Assembly: GCA_019359415.1 (NCBI GenBank)
Contig: JAHHHH010000049.1
Span: forward strand, 1-53,032
Direction: 5' to 3'
Origin: Iphinoe sp. HA4291-MV1
GTDB lineage: Bacteria > Cyanobacteriota > Cyanobacteriia > Cyanobacteriales > Nostocaceae
Length of the DNA: 53,032 nt
Of the stretch, positions 45,313 through 53,032 are shown piece after piece; the stretch's first letter is position 1, and the number at the start of each line of letters is the position of its first letter. A model generated the notes under the pieces. That model did not search any database and was not told the DNA's origin. It saw nothing but the letters and a program-made list of their open reading frames with translations. Made by a program: the position numbers and the translations under genes.

Positions 45313-45826
45313 AGCGATGATTTCAATATTGGTAGCAATAAAGAATTTGAAGGGAAAACCCCAATAGAGGTGATAGACTTAATTATTCAGGAAGCAAAAT
45401 GTCAAGAGTTACTCATTCTACTCGATAGCCACTGTTTGAGTGACAAACGCATTGCTGAACTGTGGTACGAAGACAACTTCACAGAAGCAGACTGGATTAA
45501 TACCTGGACAATGTTAGCCGATAGATACAAGAATCAAACCAACGTTATTGGTGCAGACCTGAAAAACGAGCCCCATGGAAAAGCAAGTTGGGGTACTGGT
45601 GATTTAGCGATAGACTGGCGACTGGCAGCAGAACGAGCTGGCAATGCAATTCTTGAGTTTCAAAATTATGAATCAGGGTAATACTAAGGTTAATGATTGG
45701 CGGATGACATTTGATAGTGCGATTCGTTGATTTAATAACTCTTGGAATGGTAACTTTAAAGCTCAAGGCACGACACAGTATGTTGTCACGCCTCTAGATT
45801 GGGGACGGTTCATTGAACCCAAGTAA
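45313..45826 (+). pseudogene. Remnant of a secreted cellulase (GH5 with CBM2)
   Basis: The first frame (45313-45681) gives LLILLDSHCLSDKRIAELWY, EADWINTWTMLADRYKN and VIGADLKNEPHGKASWG, the core of a GH5 endoglucanase with the acid/base Glu in NEP. A second frame (45671-45826) gives NDWRMTFDSAI, a stop, then NNSWNGNFKAQGTTQYVVTP and LDWGRFIEPK, part of a family 2 cellulose-binding module. The signal peptide, the N- and C-terminal ends and the linker are lost, and stop codons interrupt both. It is inactive. Confidence 0.82.
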
Positions 45827-46054
45827 GTACGTAACCTTGGTTTTTGCGCCAATAAACTTGATTCAGACTACCACCCGACGGAAGTTAAAGTGAAGAGTCA
45901 AAGATGAAATAAAACAAAAGATACAAGCTTTGTCTTGAATCAACATAACTCTTATGTAAGAACTAACATATCTTACGTATGCGTGTTATCACTCACAACC
46001 AGGGAATAATAACCTTAAGTAAAGTAATTAATGACGTAGGGATATCAAGCAGTA

Positions 46055-49000
46055 ATGCTAAAACTAACTGGTTATCAAATTTTTGGGCAAATTTATGCAA
46101 GCACTAGAACCTTGGTATATCGAGGAATAAGAGAACAAGACCAACAACCAGTTGTCATAAAACTCCTACGACGTAAATATCCTAGCTATCAAGAACTGTT
46201 ACAACTGCGCAATCAATATACTATTTCCAAAAACCTTGAACTGGAAGGCATAATTAAACCTTATAGTTTGGAACCCTACCAAAACAGTTATGTTTTGGTT
46301 ATGGAAGATTTTGGTGGTATCTCTCTTAAGGATTATGCAAATCACTTAGAGTCGCCAAAATGCTTGCCTCTACAACAATTTCTCCACATTGCTATTCAAA
46401 TCGCCTCCACTTTACAGCAGTTATATCGTAACCGTGTCATTCACAAAAACATTAAACCTGCGAACATCCTCATTAATCCCACAACTGGTGAGGTCAAACT
46501 TATTGACTTCAGTATTGCCTCTCTTCTGCCCAAAGAAATTCAATTTCTCACTCATCCTAATGTTTTAGAAGGCACGCTGGCTTACATTTCTCCCGAACAA
46601 ACAGGAAGGATGAACCGAGGTATCGACTACCGCAGTGACTTTTATTCTCTTGGCGTCACATTCTTTGAACTTCTCACTGGACAGTTACCGTTCACCACGA
46701 CTGATCCCATGGAGATGGTTTACTGCCATATTGCCAAACAACCACCAAAAGTAAGCAATATTAATCCTAGCATTCCCCCAGTTGTGTCTGACATCATCAG
46801 CTTACTCATGGCAAAGAACGCTGAAGACCGCTATCAGAGTGCTCAAGGACTAAAGCATGACTTAGAAATATGCTTACAACAGTGGCAAGAAACAGGAAAA
46901 ATTGTGCCCTTTGAGTTAAAAAAACAGGATATTTCAGACCGTTTCCTTATTCCTGAAAAACTCTATGGTCGCCAACATGAAGTTGAAACCCTACTTGCTG
47001 CTTTTGAGCGAGTGACAAAGAGTGGGACAACTGAAATGATATTGGTGGCTGGTGTTCCTGGTGTAGGCAAGACAGCAGTAGTCAACGAAGTTCACAAACC
47101 GATCGCACGACAGTGTAGTTACTTTATCCAAGGGAAATTTGACCAGTTGCAACGCGACATCCCCTTGTCAGGATTGGTGCAATCCTTTCAGGACTTAATC
47201 GGACAACTGCTCAGTGAAACTGATGCTGAAATTCAACAGTGGAAAGCTAAAATTTTGTCAGCATTAGGTGAACAAGCTCAAATCATTATCGATGTTATTC
47301 CCAAACTTGAACTCATTATTGGCAAGCAACCCATAGTTACTGAACTCTCTGGTACTGCTGCCCAACATCGTTTCAATTTATTGTTCCAAAGATTCATCAG
47401 AGTATTTACCACAAAGGAGCGTCCCTTGGTTATCTTTCTGGATGACTTGCAATGGGCAGATGCAGCTTCTTTGAAATTCATTCAATTATTAATGAATGAG
47501 AACAATGTCAGTATCAACAATCTTACCTCATCTTCTCCTCTGGTGGAAGATAAGAAGAGAGATGGCGAAACTGAGGGAGGTTTACTTCTCATTGGTGCTT
47601 ATCGAAATAATGAAGTTTCTAGAACACATCCGCTATATTTAACACTAGATGAAATAAAAAAAATAAAAGACAAGATTAATACTATTCATATAAAACCCTT
47701 AAATCAAGCTAATTCAAATCGTCTCATTGCTAATACCCTCCGTTGTCCAGAAGCAGTTGCTATTTCTCTGAACCAAATGGTATTTGCAAGAACCAAAGGT
47801 AATCCCTTCTTTATTCATCAATTCCTGAAATATTTGCATAATGAAGGACTGATTCAATTTAATTTTGATGTTAGTCATTGGCAGTATGATATTGCTAAGG
47901 TAAAGGCATTAGCTTTAACAAATGATGTCGTAGAATTTATGGCGCTTCAAATAGAGAAGTTGCCCAAACATACTCAAGAAGTCTTGAAATTAGCTGCCTG
48001 CATCGGTAACTCTTTTGATTTAAAAACTCTTAGCATTGTGTATCAAAAATCTGTCGTAAATACAGCAAGTGACTTGTGGACTGCGTTAGTTGAAGGGCTA
48101 ATTTTACCGGAACTTGATAATTATAAGTTATTCATAACGAAGAATAATTCACAAGAAATTATCTCTAGCACAGAGCGTAACAAACTACCAGATATTAATT
48201 CTAAGTTACCTCAATACAAATTTGTACATGACCGAGTACAGCAAGCCGCTTATTCTCTGATTCCTGAATCAAACAAACAGTCAATTCACTTGAAAATTGG
48301 ACAACTACTATTAGACAATACTCCAGTTGAAGAACGGGAAGAAAAGATTTTTGATTTGGTCAATCAGTTCAACATAGCAGTGGAATTAATTACCCATCAA
48401 ACGGAGCGCGATGAACTTGCAACGATGAATTTGATGGCTGGATGTAGAGCTTTAGCATCAACAGCTTATGCAACAGCGGCTAAATATTTAACAACAGGTA
48501 TTCAGTTTCTGTCTAGTAATAGTTGGGAAACGAACTATGACCTAACCCTAGCCTTGTATGAAACAGCAGCAGAGGCGGTATACCTGACTGGCGACTTTGA
48601 GCAAACAGAGCAATTAGTAGAGGTGGTATTGGCAACAGCAAAAACTCTGCTAGACAAAGTGAAAGTTTATGAAGTCAGGATTGAAGCTTATAAAGCACAA
48701 AGTCGAGGTGTGGAAGCTATTACAACAGGATTACAGGTGCTCAAGTTATTTGGGATAAAATTTCCTGAACAGCCAAGCCAAAAAGACATTGAGATAGCGC
48801 TGCAAGAAACACAGTTAGCTCTGGCAGGAAGACAAATTGAGGATTTACTCAACTTGCCGAATATGACCGAGCCAACAAAACTGGCAGCAATGAATATCTT
48901 AGTGCAACTCCTACCTATTACATATGTGAGTTCTCCTCCACTTTTTACTTTAGTTGTTTTGAAACAGGTCAACACATCTCTCAACTATGGAAATTGTGCT

Positions 49001-51718
49001 GCTTCTGCTTTATCTTATGGAACTTACGCAATCACTCTTTGTCAAATTTCTGGAGAGATTACTGACAGCTATCGACTTGGTCAGTTGGCTTTAAATTTGT
49101 TAGCACTATTCAATGCGAAAGAGTTTCAATGCATCGTATTTTATGTAGTTAATACTTTTACAACACATTGGAAATCACATATAAGAGAAACTCTAAAAAA
49201 ATTTTTAGAAGCTTACTCTATAGGTCTTGAAACTGGAGATTTAGAGCAAGCTGCCTACTCAGTAACTGCATATTTTGAAAATTCATTCTGGGTAGGCAGG
49301 GAGATAGTAAGGCTGGAACTGGAAATAGCAAACTATCATAAGGTAATTGCTCAACTAAACCAAGAAATTCCACTACAGTTTAATGCAACCAATAGGCAGA
49401 CAATCTTAAATTTACTAGGACATTCTGAAAATCCATGCTGTTTAAGTGGTGAAGCTTATGAAGAAAAGATTATGCTCCCACTCCTACAGCAGGTTAATAA
49501 CAGAAATGCTATTTTCTTGCTATTTATAAACAAATTATTTCTCTGTTATTTGTTTCAGGATTATGCTCAAGCGGGGCAATGTGCAGTCTTGGCAGAAGAT
49601 CATTTAGATGCAGTTGCCGCCAAGTTCATTTTTGCTATCTTCTATTTTTATAGCTCTCTAACAATGTTAGCCGTCTATCCTGAGGCTGTTCAATCTGAAC
49701 AAAAACAAATTTTAGAGAAGGTATCAGCAAATCAAGAAAGGATAAAAAAATGGGCAGAGCACGCCCCGATGAATTTTTTGCACAAATATTATTTGGTGGA
49801 GGCAGAGCGACATCGAGTTTTGCGTAACAATGTGGAAGCAATGGAATTGTACGACCGTGCCATTGTTCTAGCCAAAGAACACGAGTACATTAATGAAGAA
49901 GCCATTGCTAACGAACTTGCTGCCAAGTTCTATCTAGAATGGGGCAAACAAAAGATTGCTCAAACCTACCTCAGTGATGCTTACTACGGCTACGTTCACT
50001 GGGGAGCATCAGCCAAAGTAGACGACTTGGAAAAACGCTATCCCCAATTACTTGCTCCGATTCTCCAACGAGAACAACCTAGTCTCCACAAGCGTGAGAA
50101 TAGCACCCTTAACAATGGCGCATCCACATTTATCAATAATACCAACGAAACTGTCATTGGTTATAGTACAAGCATTTCAGACTCTTTGGATTTAGCATCT
50201 GCTGTCAAAGCCTCTCAAGCATTATCGGGAGAAATTCAGCTTGAGCAACTGCTTTCCACCTTAATGCAAGTTGTAATGGAGAACGCTGGAGCCTCCAAGT
50301 GCGCTGTGATTTTGAGGGATGGTGATGATTTACGTTTAGCTGTTACTGCAGTCAGTTCTAGTGTATCTGATGTGCCCACTTGTACGACGTTACTATCAAT
50401 TCCTTTAGAATCAAGCGAAGATATTCCCGTGACTTTGATTAACTACGTTAAGCGCACGCAAGAAATCTTGGTAGTTGATGATGTAACATCTGTTGGCTCC
50501 CTAGTACAGCATGGCTATATTACCCGAAATCAACCCAAAAGCCTATTGTGTATCCCAATTATTAATCAAGGCAAATTACTCGGTATTCTCTACCTAGAAA
50601 ATAATCTAGCGACGGCAGCATTTACACGCGATCGCGTAGAACTCCTTAAACTGATTACCACCCAAGCGGCAATTTCTCTAGAAAACGCAATTCTTTACCA
50701 AAATTTGTCACAAGCAAACGAACGCTTGGAAGAATACAGCCGTACTTTAGAAGCGAAAGTTGACCAAAGAACACAGGAACTGTACGAAAAAAATCAACGC
50801 TTAAAGCAAGCTCTAGAAGAATTACAAAACACCCAAATCCAATTGATTCAAAGCGAAAAAATGTCGAGTTTGGGGCAAATGGCGGCAGGAATTGCTCATG
50901 AAATCAATAATCCTATTAACTTTATTCATGGCAATGTCGTTCATGCTAACGAATATGTAAAGGACTTGCTAGATTTGATTGCTGTTTATCAGCACGAATA
51001 CCCCAATCCCTCTCCTCAAGTACACCGAAAAGCTTTTGAAATTGACCTAGATTTCCTAGTAACGGACTTGCCAAAGCTTTTGGATTCTATGAACGTTGGA
51101 ACTACACGCGTCCGCAATATTATTTTGGGTTTACGTAACTTCTCTCATCTGGATCAAGCGGAAATGAAACCTGTAGATATTCATGAGGGACTCGACAACA
51201 CCTTAATGATTTTGCAGCACCGACTCAAAGGCAAGGACAAGTATCCTGAAATTGAAATTATTAAAGAATACGGACAACTACCTAAAATCAGTTGCTACGC
51301 AGGTCAGCTCAATCAGGTGTTCATGAATATCCTCTGTAATGCCATTGATGCACTGCAAGAGTTATTTGTCAATAACCATACGCTACGGAAATCCTCCCTA
51401 AGCGCATCTACGTCATATGATGAAGACAAAGGACAAACGAAAAAAGACAAAGGACAGATTCGTATTCGCACTGAACTAACAAATTCCAGTACTGTGAGGA
51501 TCCAAATTGCTGACAACGGTCCTGGAATGACTCAGGAAGTGCGGCAAAAAATCTTTGACCCATTTTTTACCACTAAGCCGATAGGAAGTGGTACGGGATT
51601 GGGGTTATCCATTAGCTATCAAATTGTGGTGGATAAACACAAGGGACAGTTGACTTGTCATTCTACTCCAGGACAAGGGACTGAGTTTATTGTTGAAATA
51701 CCGACGAAACAAAAATGA
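46055..51718 (+). CDS. Giant Ser/Thr kinase - AAA ATPase - GAF - histidine kinase
   Basis: 1887 aa, the trifunctional sensor type common in filamentous cyanobacteria (HstK-like). Order: protein kinase (about 7-275; Lys36, HKN at 130-132, DFS at 151-153), AAA/NACHT-like ATPase (about 300-600; Walker A GVPGVGKT at 333-340, Walker B VIFLDDLQWAD), a long helical TPR-like middle, GAF (about 1385-1560), coiled coil, HisKA with His1615 in AAGIAHEINNP, and HATPase (NAIDAL, ADNGPGMT, GSGTGLGLSI). The catalytic Asp of the kinase loop is Asn here, so the Ser/Thr kinase is probably inactive while the His kinase looks intact. No response regulator is adjacent. The ATG at 46055 has no strong ribosome site. 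Confidence 0.92.
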   Translation: MLKLTGYQIFGQIYASTRTLVYRGIREQDQQPVVIKLLRRKYPSYQELLQLRNQYTISKNLELEGIIKPYSLEPYQNSYVLVMEDFGGISLKDYANHLESPKCLPLQQFLHIAIQIASTLQQLYRNRVIHKNIKPANILINPTTGEVKLIDFSIASLLPKEIQFLTHPNVLEGTLAYISPEQTGRMNRGIDYRSDFYSLGVTFFELLTGQLPFTTTDPMEMVYCHIAKQPPKVSNINPSIPPVVSDIISLLMAKNAEDRYQSAQGLKHDLEICLQQWQETGKIVPFELKKQDISDRFLIPEKLYGRQHEVETLLAAFERVTKSGTTEMILVAGVPGVGKTAVVNEVHKPIARQCSYFIQGKFDQLQRDIPLSGLVQSFQDLIGQLLSETDAEIQQWKAKILSALGEQAQIIIDVIPKLELIIGKQPIVTELSGTAAQHRFNLLFQRFIRVFTTKERPLVIFLDDLQWADAASLKFIQLLMNENNVSINNLTSSSPLVEDKKRDGETEGGLLLIGAYRNNEVSRTHPLYLTLDEIKKIKDKINTIHIKPLNQANSNRLIANTLRCPEAVAISLNQMVFARTKGNPFFIHQFLKYLHNEGLIQFNFDVSHWQYDIAKVKALALTNDVVEFMALQIEKLPKHTQEVLKLAACIGNSFDLKTLSIVYQKSVVNTASDLWTALVEGLILPELDNYKLFITKNNSQEIISSTERNKLPDINSKLPQYKFVHDRVQQAAYSLIPESNKQSIHLKIGQLLLDNTPVEEREEKIFDLVNQFNIAVELITHQTERDELATMNLMAGCRALASTAYATAAKYLTTGIQFLSSNSWETNYDLTLALYETAAEAVYLTGDFEQTEQLVEVVLATAKTLLDKVKVYEVRIEAYKAQSRGVEAITTGLQVLKLFGIKFPEQPSQKDIEIALQETQLALAGRQIEDLLNLPNMTEPTKLAAMNILVQLLPITYVSSPPLFTLVVLKQVNTSLNYGNCAASALSYGTYAITLCQISGEITDSYRLGQLALNLLALFNAKEFQCIVFYVVNTFTTHWKSHIRETLKKFLEAYSIGLETGDLEQAAYSVTAYFENSFWVGREIVRLELEIANYHKVIAQLNQEIPLQFNATNRQTILNLLGHSENPCCLSGEAYEEKIMLPLLQQVNNRNAIFLLFINKLFLCYLFQDYAQAGQCAVLAEDHLDAVAAKFIFAIFYFYSSLTMLAVYPEAVQSEQKQILEKVSANQERIKKWAEHAPMNFLHKYYLVEAERHRVLRNNVEAMELYDRAIVLAKEHEYINEEAIANELAAKFYLEWGKQKIAQTYLSDAYYGYVHWGASAKVDDLEKRYPQLLAPILQREQPSLHKRENSTLNNGASTFINNTNETVIGYSTSISDSLDLASAVKASQALSGEIQLEQLLSTLMQVVMENAGASKCAVILRDGDDLRLAVTAVSSSVSDVPTCTTLLSIPLESSEDIPVTLINYVKRTQEILVVDDVTSVGSLVQHGYITRNQPKSLLCIPIINQGKLLGILYLENNLATAAFTRDRVELLKLITTQAAISLENAILYQNLSQANERLEEYSRTLEAKVDQRTQELYEKNQRLKQALEELQNTQIQLIQSEKMSSLGQMAAGIAHEINNPINFIHGNVVHANEYVKDLLDLIAVYQHEYPNPSPQVHRKAFEIDLDFLVTDLPKLLDSMNVGTTRVRNIILGLRNFSHLDQAEMKPVDIHEGLDNTLMILQHRLKGKDKYPEIEIIKEYGQLPKISCYAGQLNQVFMNILCNAIDALQELFVNNHTLRKSSLSASTSYDEDKGQTKKDKGQIRIRTELTNSSTVRIQIADNGPGMTQEVRQKIFDPFFTTKPIGSGTGLGLSISYQIVVDKHKGQLTCHSTPGQGTEFIVEIPTKQK

Positions 51719-51875
51719 AGTTAGTGAACCAATAGTAAAAACTTTTACGCCTATGCTGTGGAAATTTTTTGAGAGGATGTCTGAAAAGTATCCAGCGAGA
51801 TGAAACTTTTCAAACATGCCCTAACACCACTACAGTTAGTTTCACTAAACACAGAAAAATTTACAGTTGGTTTAT

Positions 51876-52589
51876 TTATGAAGCTTTCATCAGTTGAACA
51901 AAATGGTGCTTTTCTACATATGCCATCATTTCATGAATGGCTTCTGTGAAAACTTCAAATACTTTCTCAACCACCTCAAAAACTTTAGCTCTTTGCTCCT
52001 GTGTCAGTTGTATTTCTTCAAGGAACTGCTTTACATCATCAGTTCCTGTAATATGGCCAGTTTCCACATGGGAATGATGCTCACCAAAATAGAGGTACTT
52101 TTGCTTGGTAATTTGCTGAAGTTCCTGCGTTACTTGTACAGTCATAGTAAAAGCAGTATGTGCTGTTGCCTCTATCGCCTCAATTGCTGCAAGTACTACA
52201 ATAGGTTCACAGCGGAAAGTATGCAGTGCAATTTGATGGCATATTTGGCGTGTTTTATATGTTTCTTTACCCCACAGAAATCTCAGCACATCACTGAACT
52301 TTATTGAGTTGTCAAACCCGAGTTTCTCAAGGTCTTCTAGAAACCAAACCCAGTGATGATCATCTTCATAAGTGTGTCTGTTGATGATTTGCTGGATTGG
52401 GTCATCAGTTGGCTCTTTTCGGAAATCGTATTTATTCAACTGCCCAAAATTCATTGCCAAAGGAGCTACACAAGGTGCCCAAGCCAGCCTTTGTTGTGGG
52501 TCTATGCTTTTATCTTGCATAAACTTAAATAACGGCAATTGGGCAAATTCTTGCTTCCTTTTTTCAATCAACGCCAGGACTTCTTTCAT
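51876..52589 (-). CDS. Heme-oxygenase-fold protein, possible di-iron oxidase
   Basis: 237 aa from the ATG at 52589, which has GGAG 9 bases upstream; an earlier in-frame ATG (52613) is less likely. Almost all helical. Potential metal ligands are in RHTYEDDHHWVWFLEDLE (His72, Glu75, Asp76, His78/79), EAIEATAHTAF and YFGEHHSHVETGHITG. This His/Glu spacing resembles the heme-oxygenase-like di-iron enzymes (relatives of UndA, BesC and SznF). Substrate and pathway are unknown, and no biosynthetic partner is visible before the window ends. A TenA/PqqC-like scaffold without metal is the alternative. Confidence 0.65.
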   Translation of the reverse strand: MKEVLALIEKRKQEFAQLPLFKFMQDKSIDPQQRLAWAPCVAPLAMNFGQLNKYDFRKEPTDDPIQQIINRHTYEDDHHWVWFLEDLEKLGFDNSIKFSDVLRFLWGKETYKTRQICHQIALHTFRCEPIVVLAAIEAIEATAHTAFTMTVQVTQELQQITKQKYLYFGEHHSHVETGHITGTDDVKQFLEEIQLTQEQRAKVFEVVEKVFEVFTEAIHEMMAYVEKHHFVQLMKAS

Positions 52590-52807
52590 TTTTGGGACTC
52601 CACACTTAATCATTAGATTTATGAATAAATTTGGCTGTTACACCAAGCTTTAGAAACTGAGAAAATAAAACTCGCTTGTGTAGTGTTAAAATTCACTACG
52701 TATTTTAATCTATATGGTACTCGTTTCACAATATACTCTAAACAAACTTACGTCCATACACGGTTAAAGGGTGTAAAGTCTGGCGCTGATGGCAAGTTTC
52801 AGTCAAC

Positions 52808-52906
52808 TATAGCGGTTGGTGGTGTTGCATACACTACAAAGTAGGGGCACAGCATGCTGTGCCCCTACAAACGACCTGTATTGTACTCAACTGAAAACGG
52901 CTATAT
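52808..52906. repeat. MITE-like element around a 28-bp palindrome
   Basis: 52841-52868 is a perfect palindrome with arms GTAGGGGCACAGCA and TGCTGTGCCCCTAC. Outside it CTATAGCGGTT and AAACGGCTATAT pair imperfectly. The rest of 52614-53032 shows no gene. Confidence 0.8.
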
Positions 52907-52912
52907 GTAGAA

Positions 52913-52948
52913 CTTACGCATTGACAATCAAGACAAAAAGTGCGTAAG
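52913..52948. repeat. Short relative of the TAGGACTTACGCA element
   Basis: CTTACGCATTGACA at the left and TGCGTAAG at the right, only 36 bp in all. It shares the left end, including TTGACA, with the MITE at 18959 and looks like an internally deleted copy. Confidence 0.7.
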
Positions 52949-53032
52949 GAGAATTCAGAAAAAAACTAGCGATCGCTATTTACCAGAGGCGTGAAAAACA
53001 GATAATTTACTTGTTTGTGTTTAGGGTTCGGA

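Overview
The window comes from a cyanobacterium, most likely a filamentous, heterocyst-type one (Nostocales). The evidence is the photosynthetic gene set (petE, petJ, psbV, isiA, isiB), dozens of HIP1 octamers (GCGATCGC), heptamer tandem repeats (TAATGAC, CCCATTG, GGGAACA) of the kind described from heterocystous species, ARC6/Ftn2 (zipN), Uma2-family genes, and a very large Ser/Thr-kinase/ATPase/histidine-kinase fusion. No heterocyst-specific gene is in the window, so the genus is open. Most genes are ordinary chromosomal housekeeping or photosynthesis genes. Between them lie many small inverted-repeat elements and gene remnants, as in large, repeat-rich cyanobacterial genomes.

Layout. 0-5 kb: a mini cytochrome b6-like protein, a TonB-like proline-rich protein, then three lumenal electron-transfer proteins on the minus strand (cytochrome c6, plastocyanin, cytochrome c550). 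5-8.3 kb: an ABC ATPase/permease pair (LivG/LivM type) and a Uma2 gene. 8.6-13.1 kb: phosphoglucose isomerase, a tandem-ACT regulator with a dehydrogenase-like partner, and a KAS III-like enzyme with a rearranged catalytic triad. 13.3-18.5 kb: a second Uma2 gene and a compact three-gene minus-strand operon (winged-helix protein, P-loop ATPase, PD-(D/E)XK nuclease). This operon is the best candidate in the window for an uncharacterised system, possibly anti-phage or anti-plasmid. 18.5-19.7 kb: a gene-free stretch packed with MITE-like elements. 19.7-24.7 kb: a nitrilase-family amidase, an unknown charged protein, a polysaccharide deacetylase/phosphodiester glycosidase fusion and a broken REP-type transposase. 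24.7-28.3 kb: class II aldolase, tRNA-Lys, an aldose-epimerase-like protein and pyruvate dehydrogenase E1 alpha. 29.3-37.3 kb: zipN/ftn2, menH, a GH104-type lysozyme with a probable CTG start, an SDR, DUF1997 and DUF4079 proteins, and an ankyrin protein. 37.5-41.8 kb: an iron-stress locus (Cys-rich membrane peptide, two IsiA-family antenna genes, a decayed third antenna gene, flavodoxin). 42-44.5 kb: GNAT acetyltransferase, universal stress protein and hisD. 45.3-52.6 kb: a cellulase (GH5+CBM2) remnant, the giant signalling kinase and a heme-oxygenase-fold protein.

How the genes work together. petE/petJ are alternative copper and heme carriers between cytochrome b6f and photosystem I. psbV belongs to photosystem II. 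isiA and isiB replace iron-rich antenna and ferredoxin functions under iron limitation, so metal-dependent exchange of photosynthetic parts is a recurring theme. pgi, fba and pdhA belong to central carbon flow, and menH to phylloquinone synthesis for photosystem I. The nuclease operon, the Uma2 genes, the transposase remnant and the dispersed palindromes form the accessory layer. All functional statements are from reading sequence and motifs; no database search was run.
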